DNA of 64,000 bases from Azadirachta indica (taxonomy: Eukaryota; Streptophyta; Magnoliopsida; Sapindales; Meliaceae): the NCBI GenBank assembly GCA_022749755.1, contig CM040450.1, positions 1,922,813 through 1,986,812 on the forward strand. The letters run 5' to 3'. Within the stretch, counting starts at the first letter, position 1, and each line of letters starts with the position of its first letter. Below are positions 1-13,392 of this stretch, piece after piece. Under the pieces are notes generated by a model. That model did no database searches. It was given only the letters and a program-made list of their open reading frames with translations, and was not told the origin of the DNA. A program made the position numbers and the translations under genes.

Positions 1-829
1 AATTGTGCCAACCTACTTACCTAGCAGCTAAAAATTAGATTGAATATTGTTTTGTTACGTTCCATTTATTTAAATGTATAACAACATTGTTAATTGTTCT
101 CTCATGTCATCAAGTACAAAATTGTCCACTAATGTTGTGAGTATTCCATTGTATTAGTAATATGAATAAATATCGCAAGATAAATATCATTCAAATTGAA
201 TACAAATTTTTAAACAACATCAAATTAAATTTAACTAAAACTTTCAATTTCTGGAAAACACCGGAATAAATTCAATTCAATTAAAACTTTTGATTTCCAA
301 TAGCTTTTCAAGGTAATATACAAATTTTACAATGTATAATATTTAAAAAAAAATAATTGTTTTTTCTCGTATGGAGTTTTCTCAGGTACATAAAAATTTC
401 TCTAAGTTGTAAATATTTGTGATGCCCGAAATTGAATTAATGAATGAACAGTTACCCGAATCTCTCAATCATCGCTCTCAAAACCAACTTGTGAAACCTG
501 AGCCATGGCAATTTACCTACTGCATGTCGAGGTACGATGATAAATATGACCTGGACTGAATGCACTTGCGACAACACATCAATATATTATTACATCCATT
601 ATTTTCCCAACTGTAAAATTTAAAAAATACTATGTAAAAGTTAAAATTCTAATATAAAAATTCAAATTGAAGATGAATATTAAAATATTAAAAAAAAATA
701 ATTAATGAAAATAAGTAATATTAATTTGTTCAAAACTACCTGTTACTGTCAAATACTTATAGAATTTCATATAATTTCTCGATTATAAGTATTTTTGTGT
801 CAAATAATGTTAGCCTCTACGGAGAATTT
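1..829. other. Intergenic AT-rich DNA, no gene seen
   Basis: Long A/T runs and stop codons occur in all frames. The less AT-rich piece at about 420-570 has no recognisable coding match. I see no RNA gene or clear repeat boundary. Confidence 0.5.
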
Positions 830-1122
830 CTTCTATTCATAAATTTTACAACATTAATATGCAACAAACAACCTGAAAATGCAAGCAACCAATTTTAGCA
901 ACTTACAGACTACAAGATTTACAACAAATGCCAAATGCACCGGCTACCGCACAGATTTACAAGCATCCAAGATGCATCCGAAAAGTTGCTCAGTTCTTCT
1001 CCAGCAGATCAAAGACCTGACACAGCGGTTACACCACCGTTGAGTTTACTCCGATTTACATTAATGGGTTTGATCGAACTCAGTTGTCAACACTACTGTT
1101 TTCACCTCTAACCTGTACATAG
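830..1122 (-). other. SGR6 3' UTR region (limits uncertain)
   Basis: This follows the SGR6 stop codon. On the minus strand it is T-rich with several TGTAAATC/TTGTAGTC-type stretches and a TATGAATAGAAG stretch near 834-845 that could serve as plant poly(A) signals. No precise cleavage site can be set from sequence alone. Confidence 0.35.
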
Positions 1123-4100
1123 CTACTTTTTAGTTGACTCAGCATCGTTACCTCTCCTTACTGTGTCAATGCGATCAAGTCGAGCTGATCTCCATGAATG
1201 TGAGTTAGCTGATTTAAGTAACAGGCCAAGTGATGAAGAGCATGTTGCTCTAACAATTGCATCTGTTGACCGACTCATCTTCCCCACCAACATTCCAAAC
1301 ACCTAAACAAGGATAAAAAGTTCATTTCATATATATGTTTCTTTTAGTTATACCTACCAATTGACAGTAAAATCATCAGAGAATGACCTGTGTATCGTAA
1401 AGAGATAAAATGTGTTGATCATCAGAAAGGGACAGCATGATACTGGAGAAGTAAATTGCATTTGCCTGAATTATTGGCCAAGGTGCTTCAAAAGCCTGAA
1501 CCATCAAGATTTAAGTATTATGTTATTAGACTTCAAATTGAAGATAAGTTAACCAATCCTTGAACAGCTATATATTAGTGTTCTAGCAGTTTCATGCATT
1601 CGAGAACAGTTTATAAGAAACAAAAATCTTGATAGTTAATTAAAATTGTACTTTAAATGATATTTGATAAATTGTAGGTATCAGCTAAAGCGAAGGTGGA
1701 GTGTTTTGGGGACGTTTACAGGTAAAAAAAAGAAATATACTATAAAAAGGATTTCTTTTAATAAAAGAAGGGGAAGAATTTAAACAAAGCAGAAGAGTAG
1801 AAGTAACCAAAATGCGTAATCATTATTCTTTAACAATGGCACGTTCCCTTTTTTCTTATCACAAGCATTCATCAAAAACTATAATAAGTATGTGTAAGGC
1901 AGCAATATGGTCAGGCATAATTCATAATTCAAAATGTTGATGAGACAAGAAATAAGTCACACATGAATATGTCAGTACCAGTTCATCGACCTCGTAAGAT
2001 CTCTTTCGAGTGTACTAGGCTTAATGAAATTCAAATCTGATGCACAAAAAGGGCTTAAGTCGGTGTTACAGGCTGTATATTATGAAAAGGAAGCTTTGTA
2101 TAATTAGGAAGTTTTGATTGTAAGAGGAGATTAGGAGCCTAATTAGTTGTCTTTCCTTGTGTAAGATTTCCTTCCTGGAATAGGACTCATACTTTGTGTA
2201 TACATACGTGATAAAATAAAAATATATAGATTTTTCTCCCATCTGTCTCATTACATGGTATCAGAGCAATCTTGTCTGTGATTTATCTCCTTTTTTTTTT
2301 TTTGGGTCCTAATTAAGTAGTAGTTGTGGGAGTTTTTGGGTCACCATTTTAGAGCAACTTTCTGCTCTTACCGCCCATCCAGGAAGAAGCGCCACCTGCC
2401 GATAGGTGGTTCTTCAAAGTCCGGCAGTTAGCAGCCCCGCATGTAACTCACACGCCCTGCCCGAAGTTTTCTGCCACAACTTCATGCGCCGACGCATGGA
2501 GGCGCGTCTACTGTTGAAAAATTTTAAAGTCTTCAATATCTGGTTTACATGGTTATTATGTACATCACCTTTGCGTGCCTGGTTGGGTCAGCATCCATAC
2601 AGGTGTGAGATCTTCTTGTACATCACCTTTGCGTGCCTGATTGGGTCAGCATCCATACAGGTGTGAGATCTTCTTTGAAACAGGTTCAAGTACTCTAATT
2701 TTGAACTTTGATTCTCTGTGTTTTCTACGTACTTCGCGATATGACTAAAAAGAAGTCTATAGTGACGTCTGACGTTGTTCTAGTGATGTCAAAAATCACA
2801 GAAAATAAGCTCAATGGCTCTAATTATTATGATTGGAGTAAAATAGTTAGACTTTATTTACAGAGTATTGATATGGACCACCATATGACTGATGATCCAC
2901 CCAAAGATGATTCAAAACAGACTTGGTTAAGGGAAGATTCTTGGGTGTTCTTGTAGATAAAGAACTCCATTGATAATGAGGTACTTGGCTTAATTTATCA
3001 CTGTGAATCTGTACAGAAATTACTAGAATATTTAAATTTCTTATACTCCGAGAGAGGAAATATTAACCGTATGTATGAGATGTGTAAAGCCTTCTATCGT
3101 GCAGAGAAGCAAGATAAGTCTCTCACAAGCTATTTCATGGATTTCAAAAAAACTTATGAGAAGCTTAGTATGTTGTTACAGTTTAGCCCAGATGTGAAAG
3201 TTCAACAAGCTCAGTGAGAAAAGATAGCTATCATGAGTTTTTTCGGCTAGCCTTACGTCTGAATTTGAGACTGCTAAATCTCAACTTCTCTCTAGTTCTA
3301 AGATCTCCTTACAAGAGGCATTCAGTAGGGTACTTCGCACAAAGAATTCCCAGTCTGTTCCTTCACCTATTCAGCCTAATAGTGCTCTTGTTGGTCATTG
3401 TTTCCCCATTGAAGATAGGATATTTGGTTGTACTTGTTTTGTTCGGGATGTTCGTCCTCAGATCACGAAACTAGATCCCAAATGTTTGAAGTGTATTTTT
3501 CTTGGCTACTCTCGTGTTCAAAAGGTCTATAGATGTTATTGCCCTCACCTTAACAGGTACCTTGTGTCAGCTGATGTTACCTTCCAAGAAGATACACCTT
3601 TCTGTCCGTCTTCCACACGTACAAGTCAGAGAGAGGATGATGATGTGTTGATATATATTGTCCCCTCTCTTGTTTTTGCAACTCCTATGTCCGCTCCTAC
3701 TCGGCCACCCATCACTCAGGCTTAATCTAGACAACAAAATCTTCCTGATACATGTCCTGAACCAGATCCTTCGCCATCAGCTCCAGTATCAAGTGATGAT
3801 CTTACTATTGCCCTTCGTAAAGGTAAACGCTAGTGTACTTACTCTGTTTCTTCTTTTGTGTCTTATAACCATTTGTCATCCTCTGCTTGTTCTTTTATTG
3901 CATTGACTTATCTCTATTCCTAAGACTGCTCATCAAGCCTTATCCCATCCTGGATGGCATAATGCTATAATAGGAGGAAGTTTATACGGAGCAAGCTCCT
4001 GGTTTCACTACTCCGAGGGAGTATGGGAAAGTTTGTTGTCTTCGCAAGTCTCTGTATGGTTTAAAATAGAGCCCACATGCCTGGTTTGGCAAATTTAGTC

Positions 4101-7100
4101 AAGCTATTAAGCAATTTAGAATGAAGAAAAGAAAATCTGATCATTTTGTCTTCTATAAAAAGTCTGAGGGTGGCATTCTTATGCTAGTTGTATATGTCGA
4201 TGATATCGTCATTACTGGGAGTGATGCTTCAGGTATTTCAGCCCTTAAGTCGTTTCTTCACAGCCAGTTTCATACAAAGGATTTAGGGATGTTGAAGTAT
4301 TTCTTGGGTGTCGAGGTAGTATGAAGTAAGACAGGGATCCTCTTATCTCAAAAGCTTAACTTGTTATCTGAGACAGGAAGTGAACATCTATCAGGTTATT
4401 CATTTCTATGGCAGCCACTCATAATTGGCCTTTACATCAACTAGACATCAAAAATGCTTTTCTTCATGGAGATCTTTAGGAGGAAGTTTATACGGAGCAA
4501 CCTCCTGGTTTCACTGCTCCGGGGGAGTATGGGAAAGTTTGTTGTCTTCGCAAGTTTCTGTATGGTATAAAATAGAGCCCACATGCCTGGTTTGGCAAAT
4601 TTAGTCAAGCTATTGAGCAGTTTAGAATGAAGAAAAGCAAATCTGATCATTTTGTCTTCTATAAACAGTCTGAGCGTGGCATTCTTATGCTAGTTGTATA
4701 CGTGGATGATATCGTCATTACTGGGAGTGATGCTTCAGGTATTTCAGCCCTTAAATCCTTTCTTCACAACCAGTTTCATACAAAGGATTTAGGGATGTTG
4801 GCGTACTTCTTGGGTGTCGAGGTAGTATGAAGTAAGACAGGGATCCTCTTATCTCAAAAGCTTAACTTGTTATCTGAGACAGGAAAATTGGGGGCTAAAC
4901 CATGTAGTGCTCCAATGATATCTAATTTGCAACTTACACAAAAAAGGTGAATTGTTTGAAGATCTTGAGAGACACGGAAGATTGGTTGGGAAGTTGAATT
5001 ATCTTATAATGACTCAACCAGACATTGCATATTCACTTAGTATTGTAAGTCAATATATGTCTTTCACAACAGTTGACCACTCGGCAGCCATAGAACAGAT
5101 TTTGTGCTAGTTGAAACTGGCACTAGAACGTGGAATCTTGCATAAAGATCATGTTTATAGTAAGATTGATTGTTTTTCAAATGCTGATTGGGCAGGATCC
5201 AAGAAAGATTGAAGATCTATTTCAGGATATTGTGTCTTTGTTGGAGGAAACTTAGTCTCGTGGAAGAGTACGAAGTAGAATTTAGTCTCACGTTCGAGTG
5301 TGGAATCGGAATACAAAGCAATGGCACAAACTATGTGTGAAATAATGTGGATACATTAGCTTCTGACTAAATTAGGCTTTAAGATTTCAATTCTATCAAA
5401 GTCTCGTGGAAGAGTAAGAAGTAGAATTTAGTCTCACATTCGAGTGTGGAATTGGAATACAAAGCGATGGCACAGACTATGTGTGAAATAATGTGGATAC
5501 ATCAGCTTGTAACTATATTAGGCTTTAAGATTTCAATTCTATCCAAGTCTTGTGGAGGAGTAAGAAGTAGAATTTAGTCTCACGTTCAAGTGTGGAATTG
5601 GAATACAAAGCGATGGCACAGTCTATGTGTGAAATAATGTGGATACATCAGCTTCTAACTAAATTAGGCTTTAAGATTTCAATTCTATCCAAGTTGTGGT
5701 GTGATAATCAAGCTACTCTTCATATTGCTTCCAATCCTATATTCCATGAACGAACTAAGCACATTGAAGTTGATTGCCATTTTGTTCATGAGAAAATACA
5801 GCAAGGCTTGGTTTCCACAGGATATGTGAAGACTGGCGAACAATTGGGAGATATTTTCACGAAAGCTCTAAAAAGAGCTCAAGTTGACTATCTTTGTAAC
5901 AAGGTAGGCATGATTAACATCTATGCTCCAATTTGAAGGGGAGTGTTATAGCCTATATATTATAAAATAGGAAGCTTTGCATAATTAGGACGTTTTGATT
6001 GTAGAAGCAAATTAGGAGCCTAATTAGTTGTCTTTCCTTGTATAAGATTTCCTTCCTAGAATAGGATTCATACTTTGTGTATATATACATGCTACTATAG
6101 TGAATGAATAAAAATATACAGATTTTTCTCCCGTCTGTCTGATTACTACGTATGGAAAGAATACAGGTTAGGAAAGAAAACAAAGAGAAAGGCCCACATA
6201 GACATGCTAAGGAAAAGATGTTATATGACTGGTCTAACAAATAAACAAGATATGCTTTCCTATAACAATGCTCCCAGGAAACAGAACAAAAGCATCATCA
6301 GAGGGTCACAAGTTAAAGGTAGGTGACCAAAGGATGTGTGATGAAAACAATGACTATTCTGCCACTCTATCAGACAAGGGTAAAGTTTTGTAGACTTCCA
6401 ATATGCATGGTTATTAGTCAGGTACGTCACAAAATAACACTTCCTAACAGATATCTCCAGTTATCAGCAAAATGCAAACCTGTATTGTTGATGCCATATA
6501 AACATCAATTCTCGATGAAAGGTGCTGCACGAACTGCCGTGTGAGATCTCTTACAAAATCTTGATAGTCACTTCTACAGAAATGAAAAAAAAATTTCTAT
6601 CACAATGATGCACAAGAGATCAACAATTTATGTACAAAATTTTTCATTTACAATTTATAAACTCATACCTATGTTCAGAATTAAAACAATGCGAGTTGAA
6701 GATACCAAATGTTTCTTCGATTTCCATTAAAGGAGCAATTTGTTTGAGGGTATTCTATTCATTAAGCAAATATGTATTATGTCAAAGGTTTGACAACAAG
6801 TCTCAAACGAAAAGTAAAAAGGGCCAGTATTCACTTACTCGACAAGCATGTCTAACACTAAGATCATCATCATGGAGATGCAAAATCAAGCGTGGCAGGG
6901 TAGCATGTATCTGCAAATAATTACATTAGATTATCTTACATCTTAAATGAAAAAATGATACAAATCTCTGACCACTCTACCATAAATAAATAAATTCAGA
7001 ACATGTGAATGACAATGGTATATTTTATTAGTGAATTGAAAGGGAGAAAAAGGAAGGGAAATGGAAAATACCAAATTATATATTGGTGTGTTATTTTAAG

Positions 7101-7765
7101 TCTCTTAATTTAGTGGCCTTTAGCAATGGAAGATAAAATAGTTCTGATAAGAGTATTTTTAAGAAATATTGATGATGACAGCATATTGTCATGAAATATT
7201 AGCCCTGATAAGAGTAATTTTCATGTAAACATTTAAAATCTAAAACACTTCCTTTGCACCCATGGATGACTTTGGTCAACAGTCTTTATCTTTTGGAAAC
7301 AAACACCAGACCATCATTCTCTATGTTGTATTAAAATTAATAAACTTGAGGACTTTTCTGGAGGACTTTTCAAGATTCAAATACAAGGCCTACTGGCCAA
7401 ATAAGTTTTCATACCATATTCAATGACATTCAGTCTTCGTAACTTAAGCCTTGTCAAAAAAGCCCAAATAATGATATTTAAAATCTATTACCTGACATTC
7501 TAGATACAAAACCTAAAACTACACCAACAAGAGGGTATTCCACTTATGTGATAATTTGCAATCATGGACTTCTAAATCTAAAACTCATAATACAAAAAAA
7601 CGAACCAATGCACTACATTATTCCTAGAGACAAGATCATAGTACAAAAAGAAACCTGCTCCAGAAATGCCTCCTGCTGTGCCCCACCTCCAAAGTTGCTC
7701 AGTGCCCCAAATGCTGCGAAGGCATTTGCTCGCATCTTCACATTCATGCATATCTGTCACAAAAA

Positions 7766-7797
<32 letters not shown>

Positions 7798-10700
7798 ATT
7801 AATCAATAAATAGCTTCATAAAATGAGTACGAATCAAAGACAATATGCAGCATGATGTCCCATAAAAAGGAAAAAGGACAACCTCATGTTTTCATTAGTT
7901 TAAAATATGTAAATACTGACCCAGGCAGATATAAAAATTAGGTCTGGAGGTGGATGCATATCAAAAAGTAATAGAAAAGTGGTGTTTAATCTGAAAATAT
8001 TGGGATTCTCCCACCACTGGAATTTATAAACATATTAACAGTAGAAAAATCAGGTTGAGTTAACAAGAGGTATGCTTGGCAGTGCTCACAATAACGAATT
8101 CCTACAGTGTCATCTAATTATTGACAAGGTGACTGCCTACTTTTTTATGCTTGCCCAAAAGCTTCTTGCTATCATTAGCACTATCATTCACAACATCTTT
8201 ATAAACAAACTCACAATGCAAGGGGTGTGTCATTTCCTGTTTTTTCTTCTTCCAATAAAGAAAGTTCTATTCTGTTATGGCACTATAGATTAGGTCACCC
8301 AAATTTTTTGTATTTGAAAAAGCTGTTACCGCATTTATTCAATAATATCAATCCCAAATTTTTGCAATTATCCAAGCATGCAAGATCCAATTACCCTATT
8401 CAAGGTCATAAACCTCTCTCAACCTTTTTCTATCATTTATAGTGATATTTGGGGACCATCTAGAGTCAATAATATCTCAGGAAGTAGATGGTTTGTGTTA
8501 TTCCTCGATGATCATACTAGAGTAACATGGATTTATCTTATGAAAGAAAAATTTGAAGCCAAATTCATCTTTCAAAACTTTCATACAATGGTACAAACAC
8601 AATTCCAAACCAAAATTCAAATGTTTCGATCCGACAATGCTAGAGAGTATTTAAACACTGTACTAGGTGATTATTTTCAAAATAATGGTGTAATTCAACA
8701 AAGTTCACGTTTTGATACTCCTCAACAAAATGGGATTGCAGAGAAGAAAAATAGGCATTTACTTGAGGTTGGTAGATCTCTTATATTTTCAATGAATGTT
8801 CCTAAGCACTTTTGGGGGAAGCTATACTAACCGCAGCCTATTTGATAAATAGAATGCCTTCTCGTGTTCTTAAGTTCCAAACACCATACCAAACTTTACT
8901 CTCATGCTATCCTAACACTAGAATCATCAATACTTTACCTCCAAAAATTTTTGGTTGTATTGTGTTTGGACATGATCACTCTCAACATCGAAGCAAATTA
9001 GATCCCAAGACTGTTAAATGTATGTTTCTTGATTACTCTCCTTGTAAAAAAGGTTATAAGTGTTATTCCCACATTACTCAAAAAATTCCCACCACCATGG
9101 ATGTAACCTTCTTTGAAACAGAACCTTATTTTCCAAAAATTCACATTCAGGGGGAGAAACCAACAATTCAAGCAATTCAAGAATGTGATTTTTGGCAAGA
9201 CCCAAATGTCTCAATACTTCCTCAACCCAACCTAACCTCACACAAACTCACAAGGATACCCCAAAGCGATGAACTTGAAACAACCAGCAATGAATCTGAA
9301 CAAGAAACAGTCAGCAATAAATCTGAACCTTAAACAGTCAGCAATGAACCTGAACCCGAAACAGTCAACAATGAACCTGGAAAAGCTTCAAAGACTCTAG
9401 CTCATGGCCTAAGCCACACACTACCTACAATGACTTCCAAGTTACTTGTTTATTCAAGAAAGGAAAAACCTCAACTGGAGATAGAGCCTCATACATTGTT
9501 TGAGCGGAACCAAGAATCCAACTTGGATCCAAACAGTCCAGGTAATATAACAACTAAGTCTCCTCTTTTATCTACTTCTAATGATGATATAAATATTCCC
9601 ATTGCTCTAAGAAAGGGTGTAAGGTCATGCACACAACATCCTATTACCAAGTTTATCTCATATGATGGTCTCTCACCAAGCTTTCGTGATTTCACTACAA
9701 ATATGACTATTGTTGATACTCCTAAAGATATCCATGAGGCTCTCGGAAGACCAAAATGGAAGGCAGCAATTAAAGAGGAAATTAATGCATTGAAGAAAAA
9801 TAGAACATGGGAAATTTCTGACCTACCTCAAGGAAAATTACCAGTAGGGTGTAAGTGGATCTTCAATGTCAAATACAAGCCAGATGGAACAGTTGATCGG
9901 TACAAGGCAAGGTTGGTTGCCAAAGGTTTTACACAGACTTATGGCCTTGACTATCGGGAGACATTTGCCCCAGTAGCAAAACTTAATACTGTCAGAGTAT
10001 TACTTTCATTGGCAGCAAATTGTGATTGCCTCTTTACCAACTGGATGTAAAAAATGCATTTCTTAATGGTGACTTAGCAGATGAGGTTTATATGGAGATT
10101 CCCCCCGATTTTGAGACGCCTAGCAATTCCAATAAGGTTTGTAGGTTGAGAAAATCTTTATATGGACTCAAACAGTCTCCAAGGGCATGGTTTAAAAGGT
10201 TTACAAGGATAGTCAAAGAACATGGTTACATTCAAAGGCAAGCTGATCATACTTTATTCACTAGACACTAGCAAGAAGGGAAAATTGCCATTCTTATAGT
10301 GTATGTGGATGATATTATAATAATTGGAGACTACTTAGAAGAGATGAACAGATTGAAAAGAGTACTTGCAAAAGAGTTTGAAGTCAAAGACCTAGGAAAT
10401 TTGAAATATTTCTTAGGGATGGAGTTGGCTCGATCCAAGAAAGGTATCTTTGTTTCTCAGCGCAAGTACATCTTAGATCTACTTAAGGAGACTGGAATGT
10501 TAGTTTGCAAGCCTACTGATACTCCTATGGAGTCCAACTACAAAATCGGATTGAAGAATGATTGTGCCTCTGTTGATAAAGGTAGGTATCAGCGTTTGGT
10601 TGGTAAACTCATTTATTTATCTCATACCAGACTTGATATTGGATTCTCAGTGAGTGTTGTTAGTCAGTTTATGAACAACCCTAATGAGGAACATCTTGAA

Positions 10701-13392
10701 GCAGTTTACAGAATTCTCAAGTACTTGAAAATGACCCTGGGAAACACTTGTTTTTTAAGAAAGGAAACAATAGAGAGATTGAAGTGTACTCTGATGCTGA
10801 CTGGGCAGGGTCAGTTACTGATAGGAGATCCACTACAGCGTACTGTACGTATGTTTGGGGGAACTTGGTGACTTGGAGGAGTAAGAAACAACTGGTGGTC
10901 GCTAGAAGTTATGCAGAAGTTGAATATCGTGCTCTAGCCTTGAGTATATGTGAAGGAATGTGGTTGAAAAGATTGCTGAAGGAACTTAAAATTTTGACTA
11001 CTAATTTTATGAAGGTGTGGTGTGACAATTAGCAACAATCAGTATCGTGAAAAATCCAGTACATCATGATCGCACCAAGCATGTTGAACTTGATTGACAT
11101 TTCATTAAAAGAAGATAAAAGAAGGAATATTTGAACTCGTTTACACCTCCACTAATTCTCAAGTTGCTGATGTGCTAACAAAGTCTTTGCCAAGAGTAAA
11201 GTTTGAAGACTTCGTTTCCAAGTCAGGAATGATTAACATCTATTCCTAACTTGAGGGGGAGTGTGGAAATTCAGAGATTTGAGGGATTCATTCATTCTTT
11301 CCTATTTTGTTGTTTTTTTTTTTGTTTTTATTCCTTTTAGTTTAAGAGATTTGGTTGACCTATAGCCAATATCTCAAGTATTATTTTTCCCTTATAAATC
11401 CCTGATTTTCAGGGATTGTCTAGTCTGCTGTAAGAGGTTTACACCTCTATATATTTTAGTGCTTTGGTTTAGTAAAGGAATATATATATAAAAAAAAGGG
11501 AGAGGGATTTTTCTTCTCTGAATCGTCAAGATGTAATACCAAAGGACAGCACATCAACTTTGCTCCTAAACTATAAGTTTACAGAGAGAATTTTCCATTC
11601 AGTTCCATACATTTTTAGTGCATATTATTAACTAAATCCCAATACAGTTACAACAAACACAAATACAGAATATCACACAAAAAAGATTTTAAGTTATACT
11701 TGACATAGGAACCTGGAGATTTCGGAGCCGCAATGAAAGATTTAGCAAAATTGGTTCCACTGCATCTTTGGACAGTGACTCAAGAATCTGAGGTTGAAAA
11801 AAGAAAGCAAATCAATCTGGGTATAATCAACATAAGAATGTAACAACATACAAATACACATGCTCCTGCGTGCATGGGCATCAGCAAATTATATATACAA
11901 ACACACAGAGAGACAGTGAATCACCCTCAACAAGCCTGACAGTGCAGTTAGCTGTACTGATTCATCAGAATCATCAAGTAAAGCCAATATCACACCAAGA
12001 ACTTGAGTTGCGTACTGATAAATATGGATGGATGGTATCTGCAAAAGACAAATGAAGGAGATTTACTTTAAATACATCATAAAAAACGTGAAACAACATA
12101 CAAACATACATGTCTATCATGAAAATGGAAAGCATTTATCGAACACATACTGAATGAAACATAACGTCTTATCCAGACAATGCAAGGTTTCATGAGTCTA
12201 TGGACAATATTTATGCATGTCTGAGTTGATAAAACATTCCATATGAACTTTCTAGCAACACCATTTATTAAAATTAGAAGGAATATTTATAAAAATGATG
12301 CATGAATGGCTCAATGCCACTAGCAATACAAACAACAACCATAATGAAGTGTGAGTTTGTCAATATATCACCTGCACTAGTCCTCTCAAACAAAGGCATC
12401 GAACTGTGGGAGACTCATCTGATACATGCCGACACAATGACTCAACCATTTGTTCCAATAGGGAATTAAACCCATCACTAGATCATCAAAAAGAATAGCA
12501 TGTCAGTAACCAATACCAGGGATAAATTCAGAATATGAAACTAAAGAAACAAGTCAACAGAGATGAGCAACAGCAAAGTTTGCCTCTCAATCAATGAGTG
12601 GGAACGGTCTGAGTTCACATGTGAAACAAAACCAGAATATCATCTCCAATACCAGACTGCATATGGATGAATAACAAGTTGGAAAATTAAAGACCTTGTT
12701 AACTTATCAAAAAGCAAAATTACATTCAAAGTGAACAAGAGTGAATAATTATTAATTGACTTGGAAAAAGTTCAGCAGAGATCAAAAGGAAAAATGAAAA
12801 CTAGAAGTTCGACAACAGTCTAAATTGAAGCCCAAGTTATTAATACAACATAATAAAATAGTTAAAACAGACAGCTAAAGTTTCATCAGTCTGCACTAGA
12901 TAACTCAAACAAATGCAAGATAATCTAAAAGCCCAAACTTAATAAACACGAACTTAACCAACTGAACAAAACAAATTGGTCAATTACACACCGTGTCAAA
13001 ACAAAATAAATCCTAAACAATATCAATATGAAAACAAAGAAAAGCAAATACAGTCTTTCGAAAAATCAACTTAAGTAGTTCAAAATACCATATGAAAAAC
13101 ATAAATTCAGCCTTCTTTACCCTAGAAACGATTCCAAGTAGTTTAATTCTCAATAATATAAAAAACTGATTGACAAGATAGAGGAAAAAAGTGGAACACT
13201 CAAATACATGTATACACATGTACAAAAGAGTAAAATCGAACAAAGCAAGTAATATAGAAAATCTTTCAAGCGTAGATAATTCTGCACAAACCTATAGCGG
13301 ACAAACTCTGATAGCGCCGCAGCTGCTGCTTGCCTCTGAAACGTTTGTTGTCGGCTCAAGGATTTAGTCAAAATTAGGCATATAGCTTGAAC
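1123..13392 (-). CDS. SGR6: SGR6 exons 42-51 (residues 1368-1711, stop at 1123-1125)
   Basis: Exon coordinates in transcript order: 13292-13392, 12372-12477, 11925-12038, 11713-11787, 7655-7753, 6839-6910, 6669-6754, 6480-6573, 1388-1495, 1123-1302. Exon 42 begins [20 protein letters not shown] and completes the conserved block after the 5.4-kb intron. The Copia element at 8225-11528 lies in intron 45 (7754-11712) and the Copia element at 2064-6147 in intron 49 (1496-6479). The last exon encodes [12 protein letters not shown], then [20 protein letters not shown], and ends ESTKK before TAG. Without the exons below 6.5 kb the protein would lack its family C terminus, which supports reading across the Copia insertion. 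Confidence 0.93.

Larger units (their letters stand above)
2064..6147 (+). mobile_element. Degenerate Ty1/Copia LTR retrotransposon in SGR6 intron 49
   Basis: Two related ends flank a pol-like interior: a 5' LTR at 2064-2255 and a 3' LTR at 5944-6147. A primer-binding site complementary to initiator tRNA-Met (TGGTATCAGAGC) directly follows the 5' LTR, and a purine tract GAAGGGGAG precedes the 3' LTR. The interior has a gag start, a deletion that removes most of gag, protease and integrase, then reverse transcriptase and RNase H pieces with many stops and internal duplications. The two LTRs differ at many sites and by an indel of roughly 12 nt, so the insertion is old. I see no clear 5-bp target duplication. 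It lies antisense to SGR6. Confidence 0.92.
8225..11528 (+). mobile_element. 5'-truncated Ty1/Copia retrotransposon in SGR6 intron 45
   Basis: Recognisable pol begins abruptly at about 8225. It runs from the GAG-pre-integrase zinc-binding region through integrase, reverse transcriptase and RNase H to a purine tract (TTGAGGGGGAG, 11251-11261) and a 3' LTR (11262-11528). The 5' LTR, PBS, gag and protease are missing; I found no copy of the LTR upstream. Pol is broken by single-base frameshifts and stops. It lies antisense to SGR6. Confidence 0.9.

Noticed and set aside
2059..6152. Target-site duplication for the first Copia element
   Set aside because: The flanks GTCGG and ACGTA/CTACG do not match; the 3' LTR end is mutated, so the duplication cannot be shown.
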